37,546 nt of DNA from Candidatus Poribacteria bacterium (GCA_022821495.1 JAJEDN010000090.1:1-37546), one strand, 5' to 3'; positions 16,013 to 24,837 are shown, numbered from the stretch's first letter. The notes: a model not told the origin generated them from the sequence alone. Program-made: numbers and translations.

Positions 16013-16638
16013 TGCTGAATCCTCTCAAAATAACAGCGCACGCCACCACTCTGTACCCAGCCCTTGGGTCCTGATTGCATCTTGCCGTGCATTGTGAGAT
16101 ATAGTCTGTCAGGCGTAACCGAAATACTAATATCCCTTGCTGTGTCAAACCCTGGTGCGCTCGACAATCCAAGTGCCCTTCCATCCTCAGTCGCTGCGAA
16201 GAGGAGTTGCGCCATCTCTGGACCGGTGCGTCTGATGAACCGGATAAACGGAAACGGTTCATCGCCGTACCGAATCGTAATCACAGTCCATTGACCGAAG
16301 ACCTGCGTGCCACCCCTCCTGCCTCGGTAATGGTAAATACCTTTCTCCTCAAAGAATTCAAGTGTAAGATTTTTCAATTCAAGGGCATAAAGCGCGGCTT
16401 TGGCTTCTGCAACCTCTTGGGTGACACCGCTCTCTGCCATTTCAAGGCTTAGAAATTTCCACTTCCCCAGAACTGTATCGGTGATACTGTTTTTCAGTTT
16501 CAGTTCACTGTTTTCTTCGCGGAGGTCTTCGTAATTCTTGAGCAGTTGATCGCGTTCTGCCTGCATCTTTTGGGATTCAACAGTTGTGCAGCCAGTGAAT
16601 ATCAGGACGCAGATACTAAAGGTTACCAAGATTTTCAT
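16009..16638 (-). CDS. Lipoprotein with lipocalin-like domain, paralogue 1 (first gene of operon)
   Basis: 209 residues. The lipobox is IFTGC (Cys17), then a heptad-like helix (MQAERDQLLKNYEDLREENS) and a beta-rich domain starting VLGKWKFLSLEMAE, with NLTLEFFEEKGIYHYRG, FPFIRFIRRTGPEMAQLLF and the closing GWVQSGGVRCYFERIQ. An AAGGA site lies about nine bases before the ATG. It is the first gene of a six-gene minus-strand operon (three lipoproteins, then three propellers). The residue after the lipid-bearing cysteine is Thr, not Asp, so outer-membrane delivery is likely if the Lol rule applies. Confidence 0.78.
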   Translation of the reverse strand: MKILVTFSICVLIFTGCTTVESQKMQAERDQLLKNYEDLREENSELKLKNSITDTVLGKWKFLSLEMAESGVTQEVAEAKAALYALELKNLTLEFFEEKGIYHYRGRRGGTQVFGQWTVITIRYGDEPFPFIRFIRRTGPEMAQLLFAATEDGRALGLSSAPGFDTARDISISVTPDRLYLTMHGKMQSGPKGWVQSGGVRCYFERIQQ

Positions 16639-16667
16639 AGGTATTTTCCTTGTTGGATGGAAGTTTT

Positions 16668-16706
16668 AACCGCCCAAATCTCCCTTATCAGAGGGACTTT
16701 AAGAGG
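16668..16706 (+). repeat. Degenerate copy of the CCCCCTAAAT/hairpin repeat
   Basis: The line CCGCCCAAATCTCCCTTATC followed by AGAGGGACTTTAAGAGG matches the common repeat with several changes. It has the same orientation as all other copies and lies 30 bases upstream of the first lipoprotein gene. Confidence 0.65.
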
Positions 16707-16768
16707 TAGTTGTTTTAACCCCCGATGTGCAGGGTGTCTACTTCCTGCTACAGTTGTATTATATCAGA

Positions 16769-16885
16769 ACATCTTATAAATGGCAAACCTCGGATTGGGT
16801 GACGCACTGCTGGCGGGGTTTCAAACCCCGCCAGCGAGCAGGGCTGCGTAAGTTCTACATCTTATAAATGGCAAACCTCGGATTG
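16769..16885. repeat. GC hairpin element bounded by an exact 29-bp direct duplication
   Basis: Segments 16769-16797 and 16857-16885 are identical over 29 bases (starting ACATCTTATAAATGGC). Between them lie 59 bases containing the palindrome 16809-16835 (13-base arms GCTGGCGGGGTTT around one C) and the terminus GGCTGCGTAAGTTCT. The core is the same as at 15357-15406. Confidence 0.85.
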
Positions 16886-16904
16886 AGGGTGTAAAGTTTG
16901 TTTA

Positions 16905-17039
16905 CATAGCACACCGCTGGAGTGCAAGAGAAGGTGTCCGTTTTTTCTATAGATATATTGCTCCGCTGGAGCAAAGAGACTTCTTGATAGGTAAGGCTCC
17001 CTCACACCAGAAGGGTGATATTGTTTCGCAGTAAGAATA
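16905..17039. repeat. Composite intergenic palindrome element (copy 1)
   Basis: Contains GCACACC-GCT-GGAGTGC (16909-16925, one mismatch), GCTCC-GCT-GGAGC (16960-16972) and a CACACC/GGGTG palindrome (17003-17017), ending in the reverse of TATTCTTACTGCGAAACAAT. Related elements are at 24838-24923 and 31884-31960. Confidence 0.65.
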
Positions 17040-17052
17040 TTTCAGTGTATCT

Positions 17053-17153
17053 AACCCCCTAAATCCCCCTTATCAGGGGGACTTTGAAAGAGAGGAAGAA
17101 ACCCCCTAAATCCCCCTTATCAGGGGGACTTTGAGAGAAAATCCGTAAGTCCT
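17053..17153 (+). repeat. Two tandem copies of the CCCCCTAAAT/hairpin repeat plus terminus
   Basis: Two 47-bp-spaced copies begin at 17053 and 17100, each with CCCCCTAAAT followed by the CCCCCTTATCAGGGGG hairpin and ACTTTGA. They are followed by ATCCGTAAGTCCTG, like the terminus of the 27701-27865 element. The block ends two bases from the stop codon of the TonB receptor gene. Confidence 0.9.
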
Positions 17154-17155
17154 GT

Positions 17156-19663
17156 TTAAAATTCAAGCGTTAGTCCGAAGTAGGGAATCCGAGGGAATTG
17201 GGGTGCGTCGAAGACATCACGTTCAATCTCGACCGCCTCGCCTTGAACCTCAAGTGTTGCTTCTTCAAAAATGAATTTTATAGTATTTTTGCGGTTGTAT
17301 ACATTCAGGATTTCAATGAACCCACCTATTTTCATGCCTTTGACATTCCATTTATAACTTATCCGGATATCTAATTTGTGGTAAGGTTCAAGTTCGGTAC
17401 TCAATTGTTCGTCAGCACTCGCCAAAAGCGGGTTTAAGCCACGCGTGACTGGGTCTTGAATTAGGGCGACAGCACTGATAGGCACCTCGGAGGTACCGCT
17501 TAAATACTGCCACTTCCCACCGATCTCGAAATTGGGGGTGAAAGTGTAATTGGCGACGAGGCTAAGGATGTGCGTATTATCAAATAGATAAGGTTGAGAG
17601 GCATATAATATATGCTCACGCCGCTCGGCGTGCGTATAGGCATACGAGATCCAACCGAAGAACTTATCCGGAATCCGATGTCGCAGAAATGCCTCCGCTC
17701 CTACAACGTCCCCCATACCTTCATTGAGATAGTTTGGGAGCTCATCAAATGGCGCGAGCGAAAGTGATCTTATCTCTGGCGCGAGTGAAAGTGATCGGAC
17801 CTCTTCACCGGTCTCTTCATAGAGTGAAGATAGTGAAGACTTGGTTACTACCAATTTCTGAGCGTCTTTGTAATAGGTGGCGAATTTGAGTTCGGTGCGC
17901 GATGAGAGTTCGTGTTCAAGTTCCATGATATAGTGGCGTGTGAGGCTCGATTCCAGCGCGCGGTTGCCGTCGTCCGCGAGCAGTTGATACGGTAGTGGGC
18001 TCTGTTCATAGTGTCCATACGCGAAACGGAGGTTGGAACCACTGGGGAGCTGGAAACTCATGCTTCCGCGCGGTTGAATAGAGAGTTGCTCCGTCACATT
18101 CAGATAATCAAGCCGAATACCGAGTGCTACCGATAGGAATTCAAGTGGATCGTACCGTCCCTGTAAGTATACTTCAGTCCGATAAAAGTCGTGTCCGAAC
18201 TCATCATGGATTTCTTCCACACCGCTTAATTCGTAGTCTGGTCCAACATAAACCTCTTCGCCTATAACCTCACCATCCTCAATGATCGGTGTGACATTTG
18301 TTACATCTTCACCGCTCGTTTCATACTCTGGAAACCTACCGTCTTCAAAACTGTTTGCGGGACTAAATGAAAAGAGGAAACCGGGTTCAAGTTGAAAGGT
18401 AGGCGTGAGTTTATAGGAGATATCCTCTCGAAATGTGTAGACTGGTACTTTTACATTTACGTCGTAGTGTGCGTAGTCCACTTCGTCTAACACCCATTCC
18501 CCTTCAGGGGTCAGCGTGTGGGACTCGGAGACGACGCCTTTAAAATTTATGGTGAGGAAATTGAAGGCACGGGTGAGCGATAGATGTGAGGTCAGATTTT
18601 CAGTGAAGTTTGAACGGAGATGAATGCCTTGCCCATTAAAACCATTTTTGAATAGGGCAGAAGAGGGTGCTGCTTCTATCGCGTCAGCACCTTCTGGCTG
18701 CGTGTCTTCCACAATTTTAAAATGGTCGGTTGCAGCGAGGGCGTTGACGGTGAGGTGATGTTTTTCACTGAGCGGGCGGGCAAATTTGAGTTGATAATCT
18801 GAAAAGTAGGGAAATTGTTGTTCCTGTCCTGTCTGTGCTTCAAGGATCGGGCCAGCGATGAGGTCTAAGTAGCTGCGTCGTCCAGAGACAGAAAAGTAAT
18901 TCTTATCACCGATTTTGGTTTCAAGCAGCCCTTCGGAATAGAGGATATTCAGGTTGAACTTTCCATCTAACCGGTCCTCAATGCTGTCGCGTGCGTGGAT
19001 GTCAAGCACGGCTTGCGAGTCCAACCCGAATTCCGCACCGTAACCGCCTGCGTAGATGTCAATCGTCTCAATCGTTTCTGAACTGATGGTTGACAACAAA
19101 CCGCCCCAGTGAAACGGGTACCCGAGCGGCGTTCGATCGAGATAGTAAAGATTTGATCCCGGTTCGCTGCCACGGATATAAAGCACGCCAAAATAATCGT
19201 TTGGAATCCCAATGCTTGGGAGCGTCGTTAGTCCTTTGAGTGCGTCGTTGGCGGTACCCGGAATGCGTAGGAGTTCGCTGCCACGGATTTCTGTACGACT
19301 GATCGTTGGTGGCAGACGTTTCCCTTCTACAACGATTGTTTCTAATTTAACTACCTCGCCTAAGTATATTTTGATTTCGGTGGTATCCCCGCTGCTGATG
19401 GCAACAGAGATGGATGTAGGTGTGGTTTCAAGAGGGTGCGTAACAACAAAGGTATAAGTGCCTTCGGGGAGTTCCGTGAATTGGAAGATACCGTTTTCAT
19501 CGGTTTTTTGGGTTTGTTCTGTTTCGGTAATGCGGACATCCGCTCCCACAATGGGTTTCTCCGTGCCTCGCTGATAGACTGTTCCTTCAACATCGCCGTT
19601 CTGTGCATATATAGGTAGGGATACCAAGAACACAAATAGAACAGCGATTAATTGTAACTTCAT
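17156..19663 (-). CDS. TonB-dependent receptor with carboxypeptidase-regulatory-like N-terminal domain, copy 1
   Basis: 835 residues. A signal peptide (1-20, cleavage after PIYAQ) precedes a CarboxypepD_reg-like beta-sandwich (GDVEGTVYQRGTEKPIVGAD, DENGIFQFTELPEGTYTFVV), then a plug domain (LETIVVEGKRLPPTISRTEI, LYIRGSEPGSNLYYLDRTPL, YAGGYGAEFG) and a large outer-membrane barrel ending in aromatic Phe (GLTLEF). It should import a bulky ligand, glycan or chelate, powered by TonB-ExbBD. An in-frame short tandem duplication (RSLSLAPEI then RSLSLAPFD, near 17750-17800) is absent from the paralogue. The start has GGAGGT twelve bases upstream, unusually far but identically placed in the paralogue. 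No SusD-like partner is adjacent. Confidence 0.88.
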   Translation of the reverse strand: MKLQLIAVLFVFLVSLPIYAQNGDVEGTVYQRGTEKPIVGADVRITETEQTQKTDENGIFQFTELPEGTYTFVVTHPLETTPTSISVAISSGDTTEIKIYLGEVVKLETIVVEGKRLPPTISRTEIRGSELLRIPGTANDALKGLTTLPSIGIPNDYFGVLYIRGSEPGSNLYYLDRTPLGYPFHWGGLLSTISSETIETIDIYAGGYGAEFGLDSQAVLDIHARDSIEDRLDGKFNLNILYSEGLLETKIGDKNYFSVSGRRSYLDLIAGPILEAQTGQEQQFPYFSDYQLKFARPLSEKHHLTVNALAATDHFKIVEDTQPEGADAIEAAPSSALFKNGFNGQGIHLRSNFTENLTSHLSLTRAFNFLTINFKGVVSESHTLTPEGEWVLDEVDYAHYDVNVKVPVYTFREDISYKLTPTFQLEPGFLFSFSPANSFEDGRFPEYETSGEDVTNVTPIIEDGEVIGEEVYVGPDYELSGVEEIHDEFGHDFYRTEVYLQGRYDPLEFLSVALGIRLDYLNVTEQLSIQPRGSMSFQLPSGSNLRFAYGHYEQSPLPYQLLADDGNRALESSLTRHYIMELEHELSSRTELKFATYYKDAQKLVVTKSSLSSLYEETGEEVRSLSLAPEIRSLSLAPFDELPNYLNEGMGDVVGAEAFLRHRIPDKFFGWISYAYTHAERREHILYASQPYLFDNTHILSLVANYTFTPNFEIGGKWQYLSGTSEVPISAVALIQDPVTRGLNPLLASADEQLSTELEPYHKLDIRISYKWNVKGMKIGGFIEILNVYNRKNTIKFIFEEATLEVQGEAVEIERDVFDAPQFPRIPYFGLTLEF

Positions 19664-19690
19664 GTAGTCGATTTGACCTCCGTTTGGAGC

Positions 19691-19719
19691 ACTATACCAT
19701 TTTTATAAATTATTGTCTC
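19691..19719 (-). promoter_or_regulatory. Candidate sigma-70 promoter of TonB receptor copy 1
   Basis: On the minus strand, GAGACA (19719-19714) and TATAGT (19696-19691) are separated by 17 bases, about 28 bases upstream of the ATG. The -35 box matches consensus at four of six positions. No equivalent is clear upstream of the paralogue. Confidence 0.35.
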
Positions 19720-20005
19720 ATTAGGCGGTTATCATGGTAGTTATTTTTAAACGACAGCACTTCGTTTTCAGGACACAAACTGGAAGTTTGTGCTACAAAA
19801 AAGAGACACTTTCAATTAGAAATAGTATTACATAACATGCGTTTGATAAAAGTACATTGTAGGGCATCCGTTGTGGATGCCGACTCAAGTTTGGACGGTT
19901 TCCGTCTGTTTAATCCAAATGCCGAATAAGTGTAACACTTCTTTTAACGCAAATTTCAGATTTTTAGTTGACTTAAACAATCAATTTCTTCATTGCTTAG
20001 CACGC
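19720..20005. other. Intergenic DNA with two small hairpins
   Basis: No gene is supported. Two perfect small hairpins occur: 19774-19792 (CACAAACT/AGTTTGTG, loop GGA) and 19863-19881 (GGCATCC/GGATGCC, loop GTTGT). They look like dispersed intergenic palindromes of the kind seen elsewhere in the window. Confidence 0.5.
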
Positions 20006-20039
20006 AAAAAAGCCGAGCGTATAGCATACACACTTGGCT
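20005..20039 (-). terminator. Rho-independent terminator of TonB receptor copy 2
   Basis: On the minus strand, 20039-20011 forms a 13-pair stem with one mismatch (AGCC...GGCT ends) around a TGC loop, followed by a run of six T (20011-20006) and GCG. It lies 19 bases past the receptor stop codon. Confidence 0.85.
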
Positions 20040-20057
20040 CTATATCACAAAATTCGA

Positions 20058-22475
20058 TTAAAATTCAAGCGTCAACCCAATATAAGGCAGCAATGGAAGT
20101 TGGTTGGCTGTTCCGACTTCGTGTTCTTCAATTGTGACTTCCTCGCCCTGTATCTCAAATGTTCCCTCATTCTGGATAAACTCGATGGTATTCTTGCGAT
20201 TGTATACATTCAGCACTTCAATGAATCCGCCGATCTTCATGCCCATGAAATTCCATTTGCGACTTATCCGCAAATCTAACTTGTGGTAGGGTGTCAGTTT
20301 AGCACCTAAGACCCGGCTAAAACTTGCGAAGAGCGGGTTCAATCCGCGCGTTACCGGGTCTTGGATGAGAACGATGGAACTGATAGGTGCTTCGGCGGTA
20401 CCGCTGAGATACTGCCACTTCGCGCCGATCTCAAAATCTGGGCTAAAGTTATAGTTTGCCACAATGCTAACGATGTGTGTGTTATCAAAAAGGTAAGGTC
20501 GGTAGGCAGCGTGTGGATTCTCGCGTCGTTCTGCGTGCGTATAGGCATACGATACCCAGCCAAAGAACTTATCTGGAACTCGGTGCCGTAGGAACAATTC
20601 TGCACCGCCGACGTACCCAACACCTTGATTGAGATAATTTGAGACCGCATCGGGTGTTATCAGTTTCTGTATGTCTTTGTAGTAAGTAGCAAACTTGAAT
20701 TCGGTGCGTGATGAAAGTTCATGTTCTATTTCCATGATATAGTGGCGTGTGAAACTCGATTTTAACGCTGCGTTCCCATTCTCTGATAGCAGCTCAGACA
20801 GTTGTGGACTCTGTTCGTAGTGTCCATAAGCGAATCGGAGGTTAGAACCCATCGGCAGCTTGATACTAACGCTACCGCGTGGTTGAACGGAAAGCTCCTC
20901 TATCACATCCAGATAATCGACCCGGACACCGAGCGCGACTGAAAGCGCGGATAGTGGGTCAAATCGTGTTTGTAGATAGCCCTCGGCACGTTGTAAACCG
21001 TGTCCAAATTCGTAGTCTCTGGTTTCAGTCGTGCGTACCCGCAGCGTTCCATCATCATCAAACCCTACTTTCGTTGGATCTGTTTGAAACAATTCGCTCG
21101 CCATCTCGTCATCCGACACATCTTCTTCAAATGTCGGATAACTGGAATGCTCTGTACTGTTCGCTGGACTGAACGCGAGGAGAAACCCCGGTTCGAGTTG
21201 GAGTGTAGGTGTTAGCCTGTAGAACAGGTCTTCGCGGAGGGTATAGACGGGGACGTTAACCTTTAAGTTATACTTGATAGAATCGTTGTATTTAGTGATT
21301 ATCTCACCGTTTTCATCTGTAAGGACAGTCTCTGATACAATGGCATCTAAGTCTATATCAAGGAAATTGAGTGAACGGGTCAGTGATAAATTGGATGTGA
21401 GATTTTCGGTGAATTCTGAACGCAGATGGATGCCCTGCCCGTTAAATCCATTTTTGAAAAAGGCAGAGGACTCAAAAGGATCGTCTATTTCCATTTCATC
21501 ATCTTCCTGTTCCTCTGTCTCAACACGAAAATGGTCAGTTGCGGCGAATGCATTAAGTGTGAGGTTGTGGTTTTCAGTCAGTGGATAGACAAATTTGAAT
21601 TGATAATCTGAAAAGTAGGGAAATTGTTGTTCCTGTCCTATCTGTGCTTCAACGACCGGTCCAGCGATGAGGTCTAAGTAGCTCCGCCGTCCTGAGGCAG
21701 AGAAATACCCCTTCTCACCAATTTTGGTTTCAAGCAACCCTTCAGAATAGAAAATATTGAGGTTAAACTTTCCATTGAACCGTTCTTCGAGGCTGTCGCG
21801 TGCGTGGATGTCAAGCACGGCTTGCGAGTCCAATCCGAATTCGGCACCGTAACCGCCTGCGTAGATGTCAATCGTCTCAATCGTTTCTGAACTGATGGTT
21901 GACAGTAAACCGCCCCAATGAAACGGGTACCCGAGCGGCGTTCGATCAAGATAGTAAAGATTTGATCCCGGTTCACTGCCACGGATATAAAGCACGCCAA
22001 AATAATCGTTTGGAATCCCGATGCTTGGAAGCGTCGTCAATCCTTTGAGTGCATCGTTGGCAGCACCGGGGATACGTAGGAGCTCGCTGCCACGGATTTC
22101 GGTGCGACTGATCGTTGGCGGTAGACGTTTCCCTTCCACAACAATTGTTTCCAATTTTGCTGCCTCACCTAAGTAAATTTTGACTTCAGTCGTATCCCCG
22201 CTGCTGATCGAAACGGAGACAGCTGTGGGTGCCGTTTCAGTGGGATGCGTAACAACGAAAGTATATGTGCCTTCGGGGAGTTCGGTAAAACGAAAGATGC
22301 CGTTTTCATCGGTTTTTTGGGTCTGTTCTGTTTCGGTAATTCGGACATCCGCTCCTGGAAGCGGGTTCTCCGTGCTTCGCTGGTAGACGCTTCCTTGAAC
22401 ATCTCCGGTTTGTGCTGAAACAGATAATGGCATGGTGACAAACGCGAGTAGAACTGTAACAAATTTTAACTTCAT
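20058..22475 (-). CDS. TonB-dependent receptor with carboxypeptidase-regulatory-like N-terminal domain, copy 2
   Basis: 805 residues with the same domain order as the copy at 17156-19663: signal peptide ending near SVSAQ, CarboxypepD_reg-like domain (GDVQGSVYQRSTENPLPGAD), plug (same IVVEGKRLPPTISRTEI and YIRGSEPGSNLYYLDRTPL) and barrel ending GLTLEF. The N-terminal third is almost identical to copy 1, also at DNA level, while barrel segments that should form surface loops differ. The leader GGAGGTCAAA is conserved before both starts. A strong terminator follows. The gene lies 394 bases upstream of copy 1, so the two are probably transcribed separately. The ligand is unknown. Confidence 0.88.
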   Translation of the reverse strand: MKLKFVTVLLAFVTMPLSVSAQTGDVQGSVYQRSTENPLPGADVRITETEQTQKTDENGIFRFTELPEGTYTFVVTHPTETAPTAVSVSISSGDTTEVKIYLGEAAKLETIVVEGKRLPPTISRTEIRGSELLRIPGAANDALKGLTTLPSIGIPNDYFGVLYIRGSEPGSNLYYLDRTPLGYPFHWGGLLSTISSETIETIDIYAGGYGAEFGLDSQAVLDIHARDSLEERFNGKFNLNIFYSEGLLETKIGEKGYFSASGRRSYLDLIAGPVVEAQIGQEQQFPYFSDYQFKFVYPLTENHNLTLNAFAATDHFRVETEEQEDDEMEIDDPFESSAFFKNGFNGQGIHLRSEFTENLTSNLSLTRSLNFLDIDLDAIVSETVLTDENGEIITKYNDSIKYNLKVNVPVYTLREDLFYRLTPTLQLEPGFLLAFSPANSTEHSSYPTFEEDVSDDEMASELFQTDPTKVGFDDDGTLRVRTTETRDYEFGHGLQRAEGYLQTRFDPLSALSVALGVRVDYLDVIEELSVQPRGSVSIKLPMGSNLRFAYGHYEQSPQLSELLSENGNAALKSSFTRHYIMEIEHELSSRTEFKFATYYKDIQKLITPDAVSNYLNQGVGYVGGAELFLRHRVPDKFFGWVSYAYTHAERRENPHAAYRPYLFDNTHIVSIVANYNFSPDFEIGAKWQYLSGTAEAPISSIVLIQDPVTRGLNPLFASFSRVLGAKLTPYHKLDLRISRKWNFMGMKIGGFIEVLNVYNRKNTIEFIQNEGTFEIQGEEVTIEEHEVGTANQLPLLPYIGLTLEF

Positions 22476-22700
22476 TTAGTCGTTTTGACCTCCACTAAAC
22501 GCACTAACACCGCGTGAATCCAGTATAAACATGGCACAATGCTGTGGGGAAACTTTGGATTGGCTAAGAAACCACTTTGTGCTACAATACCTTTTTAGCA
22601 AATTCAGGTTAACACAATTATTCAACCTTCAATTCGGTTTTTTCAGTTTACCTAAAGTCGTGAACCGTGTTAATTAAGTCAGACTAAACCCGATCTGGAT

Positions 22701-24773
22701 TTAGTGCCTCTTAACTCTTTCCAAAGCGTCCATTAAAAATGTATAGTATCCTCTTCCATCTATATAGGGTTCATTCGATGTTTGGTAAGGTAAATGACTT
22801 ATCAACTCCAACTCGGGCGATAGGACAAAAGAGTTTACCGAATGATCCGGGTTGTGTGTGATAGTTTTTTCATAGGCTTCGGTGACCAGTGTAGCTAATC
22901 TGCTCGCTTGATCACCCTTTGCTCCATTCTCAAGTTCCGGTAAATCTCTTAGGAGAAGGAACACACTGACATAGTGTTTATTGAGCAACTTGATGACTTT
23001 AGAATCAGAGAGGACAACTGCCCTCAAGGTTTTACCGGTCGCTCAGCAAGATTCTGCGTCGAAAGCACCCCATGTTAGAACGACATGAATTGGGCGTTTT
23101 TCGGCTTGTGCTTGTGCAACAACATCTTCAATAGGATATCTCTCAATTTCTGAAAACCTGTAGAAGGCAGTTTCTAACAAACCCTTCGCTTCCTTTTCAG
23201 TGATGGTCGTCTTCCAAACAATATCACGCTGATCCTGTGTATTCCGTCCGACAAGTTCCATGCGCGGAACGAAAACCATATCTGCTAAGCCATAGGCGTT
23301 GATGTCAACATTGGAATTGCGAGGTGGAAGATAGAGCCAAAACTCGCGGATCGTGCCAGATTTCCTGTTGAGTATGAGTCGCCCAGTAAATTGTGCTGGA
23401 GTAAAATAAGCACCAGCCTCTCTATCAAGTAGGAATTCGGCGTGAATCCTGAAGACGATTTCGGCATAAGTTGACGAGACTGCCCGTATGCATGCATAGG
23501 CACCTTCTGACTCAAACGTACTTGAACGAAACAGAGTCAGGCCAAACAATTCCAAGGTAAACTCTGTGCCCGGATTGTTATGCATCTCCGCAGTCGCTCC
23601 AGGATGAAATTGACGCAGAAACGGTATAATTTTTTTAACATCAAGTTCCCATAGATACCCTACGGTGAAACTTTTCTTTGGGAAAAAGACTCTGAAAGCG
23701 TCTGTCCCATATTCTTGGCTCGGATGAGCCGGTGAAAGATTATTAAAGAGAGCAGCATGCTTGGACGAGTTAAGTGCAGCATCAGCAATCGGGGCCCAAT
23801 ATGCATCTATCTGTATTGTCTTATTTCTATTTGAGGAATCCCCTTCGGTGTCGGATGTTGAGACTTTCTGGGAAATCTGCGGATCTGCGTTACCCTCTTT
23901 ATCCTCGGACGCAACCTGTCCAATCTGATTTCGGACAGAGGGTTTAGAATCCATATTATGGATAATAGGGGCATCCACAATTTCAATTGTGGGTTGAGAT
24001 ATTGCTTCAAAACTATAGGGTTTCTGAAAGCGAACAAGATACCGATTGCTAGTCCCTAACAAAAGTATCACCAAAATAGTAAACGCGCCAACAGCAATCC
24101 ATGGAAGCAAGGGTTTCGTAACCGTTGGCCGTGTGGGGCCGATATCGGCGATTTGCTGCATAATGTTCTTTATTAGATTTTCTGATAACTGAACCCCACC
24201 AAGAGTTTCCTGAATCAAAAGTTCTTGATCTGCTTGCAGACGCTTTCGCGCACGCCGGAATCGGCTGGCAATCGTATTCATCGACACCCCTAAGAAGTCA
24301 CCTATCTCCTTGAGGGTCATTTCACCGAGATAGTAAAGCGTCACGATAGTGCGCTCGCTCTCTGGTAGTTTTTCAAGAAGTTTTTCAACGATTTCATGCC
24401 GACGTTCGATGGCTTCTGCCTCGCGCTGTTCGGAGACATAACGTTCATAATCTGACTTTTCTGTTTCTTTCACAGGTGTCTCCTCCAACGATTGAACTGT
24501 TGGTTTTTGTTTGCGCACCCAAGCAATGCAGTGCCGACTGGCGATAACATAGAGCCACCCAGCAAATTGATTGGGATTTTTGAGCGTCGAGAGTTTTTTA
24601 TACACCTGAAGGAAGGTGTCTTGTGTAACCTCTTCAGCATGATGAAAATCCCCGATCTTCCGCCACGCAAGCGCATGAACACTTTTTTGGTACTTTTGGA
24701 CTAAGCGGCTAAAAGCGGCCTCGTCGCCTGACAATATTTCGTGAATCAATTGGGCATCGTTTTCCCTGTCCAT
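22701..24773 (-). CDS. Membrane-anchored ECF sigma factor with C-terminal thioredoxin-like selenoprotein domain (UGA read as Sec)
   Basis: A 690-residue reading when the in-frame TGA at 23045-23043 is decoded as selenocysteine. Sigma region 2 (about 19-90, HALAWRKIGDFHHAEEVTQD) and region 4 (about 128-180, LPESERTIVTLYYLGEMTLK) are followed by one membrane helix (about 211-230, PWIAVGAFTILVILLLGTSN). An outer domain of unknown fold (about 310-560) comes next, then a thioredoxin-like segment: PIHVVLTWGAFDAESC, Sec577, then ATGKTLRAVVLSDSKVIKLL and SFVLSPELELIS. The part after the TGA is in the same frame with no other stop and continues the thioredoxin pattern. The ATG at 24773 has GGAGGG six bases upstream; a reading to 24800 lacks one. 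It is homologous to the 32074 gene through the sigma and anchor parts. It could couple envelope redox state to transcription (inference). Without Sec insertion it would end at Cys576. Confidence 0.82.
23010..23025 (-). promoter_or_regulatory. Candidate bacterial SECIS hairpin downstream of UGA
   Basis: The mRNA has GAGGGCAGUUGUCCUC beginning 18 bases after the UGA: a GAGG/CCUC stem extendable by a G-U pair, with a small loop whose first base is G (or C if the G-U forms). Distance and size fit known bacterial SECIS elements, which sit about 16-37 bases past the codon. The stem is short, so this is supportive rather than decisive. Confidence 0.5.
23043..23045 (-). other. In-frame UGA, predicted selenocysteine codon
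   Basis: TGC-TGA-GCG reads Cys-Sec-Ala. Upstream coding ends in WGAFDAESC and downstream coding resumes as ATGKTLRAVVLSD in the same frame. Confidence 0.78.
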
Positions 24774-24820
24774 GAGGTACCCTCCTAATCTAATGAACAA
24801 ATAATCGTGTTATAATAACG

Positions 24821-24830
24821 CAAGTTGCCA
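24821..24830 (-). promoter_or_regulatory. TGGCAACTTG motif upstream of the selenoprotein sigma gene
   Basis: On the minus strand TGGCAACTTG is followed by CGTTATTATAACACG and lies 48 bases before the ATG. The same ten bases lie 58 bases before the second sigma-fusion gene at 32006-32015, and TGGCAACTCA lies 39 bases before the PD40 gene at 29849. It is a candidate ECF-type -35 element or operator. Confidence 0.45.
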
Positions 24831-24837
24831 CCTATTT

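Noticed and set aside
11398..16638. tolB-pal genes of the Tol-Pal system
   Set aside because: The propellers lack the TolB N-terminal domain, the lipoproteins lack the Pal/OmpA peptidoglycan-binding motif, and no tolQRA is adjacent.
19871..20137. Plus-strand 88-codon open frame
   Set aside because: It runs across a strong minus-strand terminator and into the TonB receptor end, and has no start signal.
22701..23027. Separate 108-residue gene downstream of the sigma gene
   Set aside because: Its apparent start is a TTG without a ribosome-binding site, 15 bases past an in-frame TGA, and it lacks the first strand and active-site part of its thioredoxin-like domain, which lie before the TGA. One gene with Sec fits better.
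22701..24773. Nonsense mutation or pseudogene explanation for the TGA
   Set aside because: The reading frame after the TGA is intact for more than 110 codons with a plausible protein pattern and a redox Cys-Sec position; decay would be expected to bring other stops or frameshifts. It cannot be excluded without homologues.
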